A DNA stretch of 38,428 nt from an uncultured Mollicutes bacterium (GCA_900540175.1 UQFG01000018.1:1-38428), one strand, 5' to 3'; shown: positions 7,167-15,877, counted from the first letter of the stretch. A program made the numbers and translations. The notes: generated from the sequence alone by a model not told the origin.

Positions 7167-8741
7167 ATGCAGACAGGTGCGTGGATTGCTCTTCTTATTG
7201 TTTTGTGTTTAGTTTTTTTAATACTCGGTACTGTTTTAGGGTACTTGATTCGTGTCAAGCATCATGAAAAGTCTTTTTTAAAGACCAAACAAGAAGCCGA
7301 ACAAATCATTGCTTCGGCCGAAGCGGAAGCCGAAAAAAGAAAAAGACAATTTTTATCGGATGCCAAACAAGAAATTGTTGATTTGAAAAATGAAGCAGAT
7401 AGAGACATTAAAGAAAGAAAAAGCGTTGTATTGGAATTGGAAAATAAATTAAATCAGCGTGAAGATACTTTGGATCGTCGTTCTAATAATTTAGATCGTC
7501 GTGAGGAAATGCTCAATGCGAAAGAAAACAAAATTGATGAGAAAAAAGCAGAATTAGAACAACAAAATAATAAGGTAGAGGCTATTTTAAAACAACAGGA
7601 ACAAAAACTGGTTGAAATTGCGGCATTAACAAGAGAAGAAGCCAAAAAAATCATCATGGATCGCGTCCATGAAGAAGTAAGTACGGAAATTGCGGTTTAT
7701 ATTAAAGAAGAAGAAGAAAAAGCACGGCTTGAGGTTAAGAACAAAGCCAAAAACATTTTGGCTCTTGCCATTCAGAAATATGCCGGAGAGACGGCCGGAG
7801 AGACAACGGTTTCGACGGTTTCGTTGCCGGTAGAAGAAATGAAAGGACGAATTATCGGACGGGAAGGAAGAAACATCCGTACGTTGGAATCGTTGACCGG
7901 CGTGGATTTGATCATCGACGATACACCGGAAGCGGTCGTTTTGTCGGGATTCGATCCGGTGCGCAGGGAGATTGCCAAACGGTCGCTTGAAATCTTGGTT
8001 TCCGACGGACGAATTCATCCGGCTCGGATTGAAGAAGTCGTCGAACGATGCCGTGGAGAAGTGGAAATGGCCATTCGCGAAAAAGGCGAAGAGGCGGTTT
8101 TCAAGGCCGGTATCGGAAAGATTCATCCGGATTTGGTTCGTTTGTTGGGACGGCTCAATTATCGAACCAGTTACGGTCAAAACGTCTTGAATCATTCGCT
8201 TGAAACGGCGATGATTTGCGGGAAACTGGCTGCCGAAATCGGCGAGAACGAAGTTCTTGCCCGTCGGGCGGGATTGCTTCATGATATCGGTAAGTCGGTT
8301 GATCATGAGATCGAAGGATCCCATGTGGAAATCGGTGTGGAATTGGCTAAAAAATACCATGAACCCAAAGAAGTCATTGATGCGATTGCTTCCCATCATG
8401 AAGATGTCGCACCTAGAAGCATCATTGCGGTATTGGTAGCGGCTGCCGATGCGTTATCATCGGCAAGACCGGGCGCACGAAGCGATTCGTTGGAGAATTA
8501 TGTGAAACGGTTGGAAAGCCTTGAAAATATTGCCAATGAAGTCAGAGGCGTTGCCTCATCGTATGCCGTGCAAGCAGGCCGTGAAGTTCGGGTAATTGTC
8601 AATCCGGATGAAGTCGATGATTTGGCAACCATTTCCATCGCAAGACAAATCAAAGAGCAAATCGAAAATAAACTTTCTTATCCCGGAACGATTAAAGTAA
8701 CGGTTTTAAGAGAAACCAGAGCGGTTGATGTCGCAAAATAA
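7167..8741 (+). CDS. rny: Ribonuclease Y
   Basis: RNase Y is the membrane-tethered endoribonuclease that starts decay of many mRNAs in Bacillota. The 524-residue length is the family norm. The order is one membrane helix (about 6-28), a long charged coiled coil (about 35-190), a KH RNA-binding domain with [15 protein letters not shown] (about 228-242), then an HD domain with the metal-binding [10 protein letters not shown] (about 370). The C-terminal region is also well conserved. The ATG is preceded by AAGGGGGATC. A hairpin terminator follows immediately, before ymdB. The gene heads the same neighbourhood as in B. subtilis (rny-ymdB-spoVS), and the RicA-type protein encoded at 11962 belongs to the complex known to act with RNase Y. 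Confidence 0.98.
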   Translation: MQTGAWIALLIVLCLVFLILGTVLGYLIRVKHHEKSFLKTKQEAEQIIASAEAEAEKRKRQFLSDAKQEIVDLKNEADRDIKERKSVVLELENKLNQREDTLDRRSNNLDRREEMLNAKENKIDEKKAELEQQNNKVEAILKQQEQKLVEIAALTREEAKKIIMDRVHEEVSTEIAVYIKEEEEKARLEVKNKAKNILALAIQKYAGETAGETTVSTVSLPVEEMKGRIIGREGRNIRTLESLTGVDLIIDDTPEAVVLSGFDPVRREIAKRSLEILVSDGRIHPARIEEVVERCRGEVEMAIREKGEEAVFKAGIGKIHPDLVRLLGRLNYRTSYGQNVLNHSLETAMICGKLAAEIGENEVLARRAGLLHDIGKSVDHEIEGSHVEIGVELAKKYHEPKEVIDAIASHHEDVAPRSIIAVLVAAADALSSARPGARSDSLENYVKRLESLENIANEVRGVASSYAVQAGREVRVIVNPDEVDDLATISIARQIKEQIENKLSYPGTIKVTVLRETRAVDVAK

Positions 8742-8744
8742 GAT

Positions 8745-8773
8745 AAAAAGGGATGAATGTTCATCCCTTTTTT
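8745..8773 (+). terminator. Intrinsic terminator between rny and ymdB
   Basis: AAAAAGGGATGA (8745-8756) pairs with TCATCCCTTTTTT (8761-8773). The ymdB ribosome site starts within a few bases of its end. No separate ymdB promoter is visible, so ymdB may depend on partial read-through. Confidence 0.85.
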
Positions 8774-8788
8774 ATAAGGAGTGAAACA

Positions 8789-9559
8789 ATGAGGATACTG
8801 TATTTAGGAGATTTGGTTGGAGAAAAAACCATTGATGTATTGCAAATGTATTTGGAACCTTTGAAAAAAGAATACGGAATTCAACTGGTTTTGTGCAATG
8901 CCGAAAATTTAACCAAAGGCAAAGGACTTTCGTTAAAACATTATAAAGCGCTGAAAACGTTGGGCATCGGTGGCATTTCCATGGGAAACCATACGTTTTC
9001 CAAATCCGAAATCAAAGACTACATCAATGAGGCTACGATTTGCCGTCCGGCCAATTGGAATACGCCGTATGGAAAAGAGGTTCTTTACATCCGGTACAAT
9101 GATCAAACGTTGGCGGTGGTCAATTTGCTGGGACGTGTTTTTTTCAATCAACCGCTCAACTGTCCTTTTCAGACAATGGAAACGCTCTTGAAATCGATTC
9201 AAGCCGATAAAATCATTGTTGATTTTCATGCGGAAGCAACGTCGGAAAAAAAAGCTTTTTTCTATGCTTTTGCCGGTTCTGTGGATGCGGTGGTGGGCAG
9301 TCATACGCACGTCCAAACCGCAGACGAACAGGTTTACCGAAATACATGTTTTATCACCGATATGGGGATGTGCGGTCCTTATGAGTCGGTTTTAGGGGAT
9401 GAAAAAGATCAGGTAATCAGTCGGTTTCGAAGTGGTATGTTCGAACCGTTATCGGTCGCAAATACCAAAGAATACCAGATAAACGGTGTAATTTTGGATT
9501 TGGGAAAAGAAAATAAAATCACTCGTATTTTTAAGAAGGTTTCTTTATTGGGCGCATGA
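8789..9559 (+). CDS. ymdB: YmdB-family metallophosphoesterase (2',3'-cyclic nucleotide phosphodiesterase)
   Basis: The 256-residue enzyme carries the di-metal phosphoesterase motifs of the YmdB family: GDLVG at the N-terminus, NAEN, MGNHTF, DFHAEATSEK, and VGSHTHVQTAD. B. subtilis YmdB hydrolyses 2',3'-cyclic nucleotides, products of RNA cleavage, and influences the choice between motility and biofilm. I chose ATG 8789, directly after AAGGAGTG; in-frame codons further upstream fall inside the rny terminator hairpin. The length fits the family (about 260). Position between rny and spoVS is the conserved Bacilli order. It ends on TGA, which supports the standard genetic code. Confidence 0.95.
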   Translation: MRILYLGDLVGEKTIDVLQMYLEPLKKEYGIQLVLCNAENLTKGKGLSLKHYKALKTLGIGGISMGNHTFSKSEIKDYINEATICRPANWNTPYGKEVLYIRYNDQTLAVVNLLGRVFFNQPLNCPFQTMETLLKSIQADKIIVDFHAEATSEKKAFFYAFAGSVDAVVGSHTHVQTADEQVYRNTCFITDMGMCGPYESVLGDEKDQVISRFRSGMFEPLSVANTKEYQINGVILDLGKENKITRIFKKVSLLGA

Positions 9560-9602
9560 ATTCTTTTTTCAATTCATAGAATGGATTGAAAGGAGTCTTT
9601 TT

Positions 9603-9863
9603 ATGGAAATCTTAAAAGTATCTACGAAATCCAAACCGAGTAGCGTTGCCGGTGCTTTGGCCAATGCATTCAAGCAAAAAAATATCGTCGAAATGCAGGC
9701 GATCGGTGCCGGGGCGATCAATCAAGCGATCAAGTCCGTTGCCATTGCCAGAGGGTATGTCGCTCCAACGGGAAAGGATTTGATTGTTGTACCGGCTTTT
9801 TCGGATATTTTAATTGAAGGCGAAGAAAAAACGGCCATCAAACTGATCGTTAAAGCCGTTTAA
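9603..9863 (+). CDS. spoVS: Stage V sporulation protein S
   Basis: At 86 residues this matches SpoVS closely in length and sequence (KVSTKSKPSSVAGALANA at the start, GAGAINQAIKSVAIARGY in the middle). SpoVS is a small Alba-fold protein thought to bind nucleic acid; in B. subtilis it affects septation and coat assembly during sporulation. Homologs also occur in bacteria that do not sporulate, so its presence does not prove sporulation here. AAAGGAGTC precedes the ATG. It follows ymdB by 43 bases, as in B. subtilis, and is followed by a terminator. Confidence 0.97.
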   Translation: MEILKVSTKSKPSSVAGALANAFKQKNIVEMQAIGAGAINQAIKSVAIARGYVAPTGKDLIVVPAFSDILIEGEEKTAIKLIVKAV

Positions 9864-9900
9864 TAAGGTTGTTTTTGGTCTTCTTCGATGAGGAAATATA

Positions 9901-9950
9901 GCGCACGGTTCCTTATAAGTTTCAAGGATGTGCGCTTATTTGTTTTACTT
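9901..9950 (+). terminator. Terminator after spoVS
   Basis: GCGCAC (9901-9906) pairs with GTGCGC (9930-9935), with an inner stem TCCTT/AAGGA (9910-9914/9924-9928). A T-rich tail (TTATTTGTTTTACTTTT) follows. Confidence 0.7.
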
Positions 9951-9972
9951 TTGTCGGTTGTTTTTGTATAAT
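9944..9972 (+). promoter_or_regulatory. Promoter of the TIGR04076-family gene
   Basis: TATAAT (9967-9972) is preceded at 17 bp by TTTACT (9944-9949), a moderate -35 match. The element overlaps the tail of the spoVS terminator. Confidence 0.6.
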
Positions 9973-10008
9973 TAATATAAAATAAGGGTGGAAAGGGTGA
10001 GAAAAAAA

Positions 10009-10428
10009 ATGGAGCATAGGGTAAAAGTAACAGTCATCGATAAAAAACTATATCCTGAATTGCAAGCCGAATATTGTGCCGTGCCGAATAGCGGCAAATG
10101 TCCTTGTTTTTATGTCGGAGATGAATTTCTGTTTTTTAGAAATGATGAAAAAGACGATTATTGGCATATGGGCGAGGGAACATTGATCAAAGAAGGAATC
10201 CCCGATGAGGGATGTTTACAATCTCCCGGAACCAAACATTGCGGAACAAAAGGTGTTCCTTTTTGCAGCGAAGCATGGGATTGTATCAGCAGATATATTT
10301 ATTCGGCTCTTCAAGGCGGTGCGATCATGCACGGCTGGACAAAAGACGACAAAGTAATGATTGCCTGCTGCAACGACGGAACCAGACCGGTTCTCTTCAA
10401 AATCGAACGGATCGATGTTAATCAATAA
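10009..10428 (+). CDS. TIGR04076-family cysteine-rich protein
   Basis: The 139-residue protein is recognised as TIGR04076-like from its VKVTVIDKK start, regularly spaced cysteines and the C-terminal CCNDGTRPVLFKIERI, a hallmark of that uncharacterised family. Nine cysteines (including CPC, CGTKG, FCSEAWDC and ACC) suggest metal or cluster binding, which is inference. ATG 10009 is preferred because AAAGGGTGA lies eight bases upstream; a GTG 21 bases earlier has no independent ribosome site. It has its own promoter and terminator and is inserted between spoVS and miaB, two genes that lie in the same neighbourhood in Bacillus. Confidence 0.8.
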   Translation: MEHRVKVTVIDKKLYPELQAEYCAVPNSGKCPCFYVGDEFLFFRNDEKDDYWHMGEGTLIKEGIPDEGCLQSPGTKHCGTKGVPFCSEAWDCISRYIYSALQGGAIMHGWTKDDKVMIACCNDGTRPVLFKIERIDVNQ

Positions 10429-10439
10429 GTAAAGATCAT

Positions 10440-10476
10440 AAGAACGAAGAACGTCCTTTTCTTTTCGTTCTTTTTT
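10440..10476 (+). terminator. Terminator after the TIGR04076-family gene
   Basis: AAGAACGAA (10440-10448) pairs with TTCGTTCTT (10464-10472), followed by a T-run. Confidence 0.8.
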
Positions 10477-10489
10477 CTTTTACTTTCGT

Positions 10490-10518
10490 TTGAAAAAACA
10501 AAGAATCTAGTATATAAT
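10490..10518 (+). promoter_or_regulatory. Promoter of miaB
   Basis: TTGAAA (10490-10495), 17 bp and TATAAT (10513-10518). The start codon at 10536 is only about 11 bases past the predicted transcription start, so the leader is very short. Confidence 0.8.
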
Positions 10519-10535
10519 GCTTTCGTGGTGATAGA

Positions 10536-11987
10536 ATGAAAAATGTAAAACTTTCGATGCCTTCGTTAAAGGAGGCCAGAATGCGCTTTAAACAAGAGAT
10601 TCAAACCGTTCATTATGAAATGGATGAACAATACCGATTGCTTGGCAAGGGAAAAACGTATGCGATCTTTACATACGGTTGTCAAGGCAATGAAGCAGAC
10701 AGTGAGGTTATGGCCGGAATTTTGGAATCGATGGCCTATACCAAAGCTTCCGATCCGATGAATGCGGATGTGGTATTGCTGAATACTTGTGCGATTCGCG
10801 AAAATGCCGAACAACGGATTTGGGGAGTTTTGGGACAGTTGAAGGGAAGAAAACGGGAACATCCGGATATGATTATCGGAATCGCCGGTTGTATGCCGCA
10901 GGAAGAAAAGACGACGGAAAAAATATTAAATTCCTATCAGTTCATCGATTTGGTTATCGGTACCCATAATAAAGAACATTTGCCTAAGTTGCTGGCTCAG
11001 GCTTATTTCGGCAAAGCAAAAGTGGTGGAAGTTCTTTCCACCCAGGGAAATATCTTAGAAGGAGCCCCTAAAATAAGGGAATCCCATCATAAAGCATGGG
11101 TCAATATCATGTTTGGTTGCGATGAATTTTGTACGTATTGTATTGTTCCTTATACCAGAGGCAAAGAGCGTTCCAGAGCCAAAGAAGATATTTTGGAAGA
11201 AGTTCGGACGTTGGTCCAAGAAGGCTATCAGGAAATTACGTTGTTGGGTCAAAACGTCAACGCTTACGGGAAAGATTTAGACGGGGATTATACTTTCGGA
11301 AATTTATTGTACGATCTAGATCAAACGGGAATCAAACGGATTCGGTTTACCACATCCCATCCGCGCGATTTGGATACACGGACCATGCAGGCCATGAAAG
11401 AATGTAAGAGTGTCATGCCGCATCTGCATTTGCCGGTTCAATCGGGGGATGATGAAATTTTAAAAAAGATGAATCGTAAATACACCGCCGAAACGTATTT
11501 GGATAAGATTCGTCAATTAAAACAACTGATTCCGGATCTTTCTCTTACAACCGATCTGATTGTCGGTTTTCCCAATGAAACAGAAGAACAGTTCGAACAT
11601 ACGCTACAACTGGTCCAAGCGGCTGACTTTGAGGGGGCTTTTACATTCATTTATTCCAAAAGGGAAGGAACCCCGGCTGCCAAAATGGAAGACCGGATTT
11701 CCGAAGATGAGAAAAAAAGCCGTTTGTTGCGGTTGAACGAGTTGATCAACGAAGGCTATTTGCGGGGGCATCAACGGTTTTTAAATCAAGTGGTGGAGGT
11801 ATTGGTAGACGGACCTTCCAAAAACGGCGAAGGAATGATGTGCGGCTATACAGCGCACTTTAAATTGACGCATTTTAAATCGGATGATCCAACGTTGATC
11901 GGTAAAATCGTCCGTGTCAAAATAACGGAAGCGAAAACATGGTTTATGATCGGAGAACTCTGTGACGAAACGTCAAGCCTTTTATGA
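10536..11987 (+). CDS. miaB: tRNA-2-methylthio-N6-dimethylallyladenosine synthase
   Basis: MiaB adds a methylthio group to i6A37 in tRNAs that read UNN codons. The 483-residue protein has the three parts of the family. The N-terminal MTTase domain has cluster cysteines C49, C85 and C119. The radical-SAM domain has C195-x3-C199-x2-C202 (FGCDEFCTYC). The C-terminal TRAM domain begins at about residue 418. A perfect ribosome-site sequence AAAGGAGG precedes an in-frame ATG at 10581, but the segment before it (SLKEARMR) is conserved in the family, so 10536 with GGTGAT is preferred. The last 26 bases overlap the ymcA-like gene, matching the miaB-ymcA order of Bacillus. Confidence 0.97.
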   Translation: MKNVKLSMPSLKEARMRFKQEIQTVHYEMDEQYRLLGKGKTYAIFTYGCQGNEADSEVMAGILESMAYTKASDPMNADVVLLNTCAIRENAEQRIWGVLGQLKGRKREHPDMIIGIAGCMPQEEKTTEKILNSYQFIDLVIGTHNKEHLPKLLAQAYFGKAKVVEVLSTQGNILEGAPKIRESHHKAWVNIMFGCDEFCTYCIVPYTRGKERSRAKEDILEEVRTLVQEGYQEITLLGQNVNAYGKDLDGDYTFGNLLYDLDQTGIKRIRFTTSHPRDLDTRTMQAMKECKSVMPHLHLPVQSGDDEILKKMNRKYTAETYLDKIRQLKQLIPDLSLTTDLIVGFPNETEEQFEHTLQLVQAADFEGAFTFIYSKREGTPAAKMEDRISEDEKKSRLLRLNELINEGYLRGHQRFLNQVVEVLVDGPSKNGEGMMCGYTAHFKLTHFKSDDPTLIGKIVRVKITEAKTWFMIGELCDETSSLL

Positions 11988-12291
11988 GGCGTTTTTAGAA
12001 TTGCCGTGTGTGATCCGAATTCGCGAAATAGAAGCTTGGATCGATCAAAACCAATCCTTAAAAGATCAAATCAATCGTTTAAAACAGACCCAAAAAAAGA
12101 TGGTCCAAGCCCAAGCGTATGGGCAAATGGATCAATATTGCCGCTTGAAAGAAACTTACGAGCAACAAAAAAAGGAAATTTCGGATGGCTTATTTGTCGA
12201 AGAATACGTAGAGGCTTTGCAAGTTGCCCATGAAATCTTAAAAAACAGTTGTTTTATTATTGAACAAAAAATCAACGAAGTTTTAAAATAA
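11962..12291 (+). CDS. ymcA: YmcA/YlbF-family regulator (RicA-type)
   Basis: The 109-residue, almost entirely helical protein belongs to the YlbF/YmcA family. In B. subtilis YmcA (RicA) forms a complex with YlbF and YaaT that promotes RNase Y-dependent mRNA maturation, biofilm formation and competence. Assignment as YmcA rather than YlbF rests mainly on its position directly after miaB. It starts with GTG inside the end of miaB (26-base overlap), with GGAG seven bases upstream, which implies translational coupling. A terminator follows the stop codon. Together with rny about 3.2 kb upstream it places two members of one RNA-processing pathway in the same locus. Confidence 0.85.
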   Translation: MTKRQAFYEAFLELPCVIRIREIEAWIDQNQSLKDQINRLKQTQKKMVQAQAYGQMDQYCRLKETYEQQKKEISDGLFVEEYVEALQVAHEILKNSCFIIEQKINEVLK

Positions 12292-12316
12292 TGGCTTGAG
12301 TCCATTATTTTTTTTC
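12285..12316 (+). terminator. Terminator after ymcA
   Basis: AAAATAATGG (12285-12294) pairs with CCATTATTTT (12302-12311) and is followed by T-rich sequence. The hairpin includes the ymcA stop codon. Confidence 0.85.
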
Positions 12317-12350
12317 TTTTTAGACCATAGACTTACATTAGGTGATAAAG

Positions 12351-13559
12351 TTGAAACAGTTTTTTAAAACCGACGGTATCAGAGGGATTTATCCCAGTGA
12401 AATCAATGAGACGTTGGCTTTTCAACTCGGTTATGCGCTGCATCTGCTGCATTGTAAGCGAGTCATCCTAGGACACGACAGCAGGTATTCCGGATTGAAA
12501 TTATGTGATGGTTTTGAAAAAGGTGTTCGGTTGTCGGGAATGGATTGTATCCTTATCGGTCTTGCCACCACGCCGCAGATTCAATACGAATCCAAACGGT
12601 TTTCGGCATTTGGGGTGATGATGACAGCCAGTCATAATCCGGCTTGTTATAACGGAATCAAAATTTTCAAAAACGGAGAAAAATTATCAAAAAACGAAGA
12701 AAAGGTATTGGAAGAGGCCTTGACTTCTTTTTCGATGGATTACGAAACTTATCTTGCTAGCCATCGGATTGAAACCGCGCATCAAATCGTATTGGATGCC
12801 GGTCACGGCGGCTGTTCCGATTTGTTGAAAAAAATTTTTACGGATGAAAACTATCATTTGCTCCATACGGATTATACCGGCTGGGATATTAATTTAAAAT
12901 GCGGATCGTTGTATCCGGAAGAACTGAAAAAAACCATCCTCGACGGTTCTTACGATTACGGGTTTGCTTTTGACGGGGATGCGGATCGCGTCGTAGGTTG
13001 CGATCGTATCGGGCATTTCCTGAACGGAGAATGTTTGGCTTATATTATTGCCAGTTACTATCATTATCCCAGCATGGTTTTGACCAAAATGAGCAATCAG
13101 GGGTTTATCCACAGTTTGGAAAAAAAGGGAATTAAAGTTTTTCTTTCGGAAGTCGGCGATAAAGAAGTAAGTCGGATGATGGATAAATACAATATCGCAC
13201 TGGGGGCCGAGGCATCGGGGCATATTATTCACAAAATCCACGGCAAAAACGGCGACGGCATTTTAAATGCACTCGAAATTATAAAAATATTGAATCAAAC
13301 ACCGAAAAAAATGGAAGATTATTGGGAAGAATTGACGTTTTATCCTGCGGAACTGCGCAATTATCTTTGTGAATTCAGTGATTACGAAATCCAAGTTTTA
13401 TATGAGTTGTTGGCCAAAGAATATCCCGGTGTTTACCCGTACTTACGAATGAGTGGTACGGAAAAATGTTTTCGTGTCTATCTGCAAGCCGCTTCGAAAG
13501 AAGAAATCGATGCTTGTTTTGCGTTTTTGGAGGATGAGTTATGCAAGCGCTCATCTTAG
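12351..13559 (+). CDS. glmM: Phosphoglucosamine mutase
   Basis: GlmM converts glucosamine-6-phosphate to glucosamine-1-phosphate for UDP-GlcNAc and peptidoglycan synthesis. The family motifs are in order: KTDGIRG at residues 6-12, phosphoserine loop MTASHNP with Ser94, metal loop DGDADR at 208-213, and the sugar-phosphate loop RMSGTE near residue 375, where the usual form is RPSGTE. At 402 residues it is about 45 shorter than typical GlmM. The start is taken as TTG 12351 because AGGTGAT lies four bases upstream; GTG 12342 overlaps that site. The next gene, glmU, overlaps it by 19 bases, which strongly supports GlmM over other phosphohexomutases. Confidence 0.9.
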   Translation: MKQFFKTDGIRGIYPSEINETLAFQLGYALHLLHCKRVILGHDSRYSGLKLCDGFEKGVRLSGMDCILIGLATTPQIQYESKRFSAFGVMMTASHNPACYNGIKIFKNGEKLSKNEEKVLEEALTSFSMDYETYLASHRIETAHQIVLDAGHGGCSDLLKKIFTDENYHLLHTDYTGWDINLKCGSLYPEELKKTILDGSYDYGFAFDGDADRVVGCDRIGHFLNGECLAYIIASYYHYPSMVLTKMSNQGFIHSLEKKGIKVFLSEVGDKEVSRMMDKYNIALGAEASGHIIHKIHGKNGDGILNALEIIKILNQTPKKMEDYWEELTFYPAELRNYLCEFSDYEIQVLYELLAKEYPGVYPYLRMSGTEKCFRVYLQAASKEEIDACFAFLEDELCKRSS

Positions 13560-14851
13560 CGGCCGGGAAAGGCAGTCGGATGCATTCGGCTAAAGCTAAA
13601 TGTATGGAAACGATATTGGATGTACCGATTTTACAATATCAAATTCAAATGTTGAAAAAAAACGGTATTGAAGATATTTTACTAGTGGTAGGGGATAAAA
13701 AGGAAAATATTTTAGGTGTTTTTTCATATCCTTATGTGATCCAACAGCGTTTAACGGGAACGGCCGAAGCCGTACGAACGGCACTTCCTTCTTTGAAAGA
13801 AAAGGATGATATTCTCATTTTACCGGCCGATACGTTGTTGTTGGAAGAAGATATTTTAAACGATTTTATTCAGATGCATCACCAAAAGAATTACGATTTT
13901 AGTGTTTTGGCCATGGAAAAAGAAAATCCGTTTGGCTACGGACGGGTTTTGATCGATCAACAACGCGTTCGAATCATCGAACAAAGCGAATTGAAAGAAG
14001 AATGTTTTTTGTGCAACAGCGGAATCTATTTGACCGATAAAAAGATTTTGGAAACGTATCTTCCAAGCATCAAACCGCGATTGCGGGAATGTTATTTTAC
14101 CGATTTGTGCGGTATGATCGAAGGAAGCGTTGGGGTCTATATCAGTCCTTCTCCGATTTTCGGCATCAATACGTATGAGCAGTTGGAAGAAGCACAGCAC
14201 GCTTTCCAAGAAAAAATCAATCGTTTGTTACAACGACAAGGTGTCTATTTGGAAGATTCCAAAAGTATTTTCATCAGTCCCGATTCGGTGATTGAATCGG
14301 GAAACAGAATTGATAGCGGATGTAAGATTTTGCATTCCAAAATCGGGAAAAACAACCATTTGATCGGTAGAAATCGTATTAGCAATTCCTGTATCGGCGA
14401 AAACAACCAAATCGAAGACAGTGTGATTGAAGATGCGACGATCGGCAGTGAAAACCGCATCGGTCCGTTTGCGCATTTTCGCAGTCAAAGCGAGATCGGA
14501 AACGAAAACCGGATCGGCAATTTTGTGGAACTGAAAGCCGCTGTGATTCAAAATCAAACGAATGCGGCGCATTTGGCCTATTTGGGGAATGTTTTTTGCG
14601 GCAGCAAAGTCAATTTCGGTTGCGGAAGTATCACGGTCAATTACGATGGGAAATTGAAACATCAAACGTATATCGAAGATCAGGCGTTTATTGGTTGCAA
14701 CAGCAATTTGATTGCGCCGTTGACCATTCGCAAAAACAGTATGATTGCCGCCGGTTCGACCATCACAAGCGATGTGGATGAAGACAGTTTGGCGATTGCC
14801 CGTGCCAGACAGATTACCAAAGAAGGTTACCGCAAAAAAAATGAAGCATAA
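13541..14851 (+). CDS. glmU: Bifunctional UDP-GlcNAc pyrophosphorylase / GlcN-1-P acetyltransferase
   Basis: GlmU acetylates glucosamine-1-phosphate and then couples it to UTP, giving UDP-GlcNAc. The N-terminal uridylyltransferase (about 1-225) has LAAGKGSRM, LTGTAEA and PADT. The usual KLPK segment is altered to AKAK, but the key lysine is kept, as are the metal-ligand aspartate and the asparagine of GINTYEQL. The C-terminal left-handed beta-helix (about 245-425) shows hexapeptide repeats and the acetyltransferase residues Arg (FAHFR), Lys (VELK), His (AHLAYLG) and Asn (NYDGKLK). Length 436 is slightly short for the family (about 455). GGAGG inside glmM provides the ribosome site. Confidence 0.96.
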   Translation: MQALILAAGKGSRMHSAKAKCMETILDVPILQYQIQMLKKNGIEDILLVVGDKKENILGVFSYPYVIQQRLTGTAEAVRTALPSLKEKDDILILPADTLLLEEDILNDFIQMHHQKNYDFSVLAMEKENPFGYGRVLIDQQRVRIIEQSELKEECFLCNSGIYLTDKKILETYLPSIKPRLRECYFTDLCGMIEGSVGVYISPSPIFGINTYEQLEEAQHAFQEKINRLLQRQGVYLEDSKSIFISPDSVIESGNRIDSGCKILHSKIGKNNHLIGRNRISNSCIGENNQIEDSVIEDATIGSENRIGPFAHFRSQSEIGNENRIGNFVELKAAVIQNQTNAAHLAYLGNVFCGSKVNFGCGSITVNYDGKLKHQTYIEDQAFIGCNSNLIAPLTIRKNSMIAAGSTITSDVDEDSLAIARARQITKEGYRKKNEA

Positions 14852-14876
14852 AACTATGCTTCATCCGTGTTATTTT
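14841..14876. terminator. Bidirectional terminator shared by glmU and trpS
   Basis: ATGAAGCATA (14841-14850) pairs with TATGCTTCAT (14855-14864). On the minus strand a run of T (from the A-run at 14834-14840) follows directly, making it a strong trpS terminator. On the plus strand the T-run comes slightly later. It includes the glmU stop codon. Confidence 0.8.
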
Positions 14877-15862
14877 TTTCGAGTCAAACCGATTTTTTTT
14901 AAGACTTTTTGCATTTTTTTCCGAGCTAAAGCCGTCGCATAATCTCTGCCCTCATCTAATATCTGATCCAATTGAGGCGATTGAAGTAAGGCTCGATACC
15001 GTTCTTGAATCGGTTGGATTTCCGCGATGACCGCTTGAGCCACCGCATTCTTAAACGTCGCATACGTTTCGTTTTTGAATTTATTTTCCACTTCCGCAAG
15101 GCTTTGATGGTTAAGAATGGCGTAAATGGTCATCAAATTGGAAATGCCCGGTTTGTTGGTCGGATCATAATGGATTTTAGCCTCGCTATCCGTAACGGCC
15201 GACTTGATTTTCTTCTCGATTAAAGCAGGATCATCCAGCAAAGAAATGAACGATTTGGGGTTTGAGTCCGATTTGCTCATTTTTTTAGACGGATCGGTAA
15301 GAGACATAATCTTGGCGCCGAGTTTGGGCAGATAGGGTTCCGGTACGGTAAAAGTAGGACCGTATTTGCTGTTGATGCGTTCGGCAATCGTTCGTGCCAT
15401 TTCCAAATGTTGTTTTTGGTCGGCTCCTACCGGCACCACATCGGCATCGTAAAGCAAAATATCGGCGGCCATCAAAACGGGATAAGTCAAAAGACCGCTT
15501 GAAACGCCGGTTTCTTTATGCGCTTTTTTATCTTTGAACTGGGTCATTCTTTCCAACTCGCCGATATAAGTATTGCACTGCAATATCCATGAAAGTTGGG
15601 TATGTTCCTGTACTTCGGATTGAACAAACAAATGCATTTTAGACGGATCCAATCCGCAGGCCAAATAAAGAGCAGCCAGTGATCGGATGTTGTTTTTCAA
15701 TTGCAACCTGTCCTGCGGAACGGTAATGGCGTGCAGATCGGCAATGAAAAAGAGCAACTCATCGGTCTGTTGTTGCTGAAGTTGAACGAAATTCTTTACG
15801 GCGCCCAAATAATTGCCCAATGTGATGGTTCCACTTGGTTGTATGCCTGATATTAATCTCAT
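14870..15862 (-). CDS. trpS: Tryptophanyl-tRNA synthetase
   Basis: This class I synthetase charges tRNA-Trp. The 330-residue length is normal. It has the signature PSGTITLGNYLGA at residues 10-22 (the HIGH-equivalent), the substrate-binding region AADILLYDADVVPVG, and the KMSKS loop (KKMSKSDSN about residue 196). GGAGG precedes the ATG. It is expressed from a minus-strand transcript with a tryptophan T-box leader and ends at a terminator overlapping the glmU stop. Confidence 0.98.
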   Translation of the reverse strand: MRLISGIQPSGTITLGNYLGAVKNFVQLQQQQTDELLFFIADLHAITVPQDRLQLKNNIRSLAALYLACGLDPSKMHLFVQSEVQEHTQLSWILQCNTYIGELERMTQFKDKKAHKETGVSSGLLTYPVLMAADILLYDADVVPVGADQKQHLEMARTIAERINSKYGPTFTVPEPYLPKLGAKIMSLTDPSKKMSKSDSNPKSFISLLDDPALIEKKIKSAVTDSEAKIHYDPTNKPGISNLMTIYAILNHQSLAEVENKFKNETYATFKNAVAQAVIAEIQPIQERYRALLQSPQLDQILDEGRDYATALARKKMQKVLKKIGLTRKK

Positions 15863-15877
15863 AATCTTTCCTCCGAT

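Noticed and set aside
7626..8399. Long minus-strand open frame of 257 codons
   Set aside because: It is a shadow of rny with no ribosome site and an unlikely composition (rich in F, R and N).
9557..9559. Mycoplasma-type code with UGA as tryptophan
   Set aside because: ymdB and miaB end properly at TGA at family-typical lengths, and tryptophan is encoded by TGG throughout.
10581..10583. ATG of miaB behind a perfect AAAGGAGG
   Set aside because: The residues before it match the conserved family N-terminus and a promoter fits the ATG at 10536; the AAAGGAGG encodes part of that segment.
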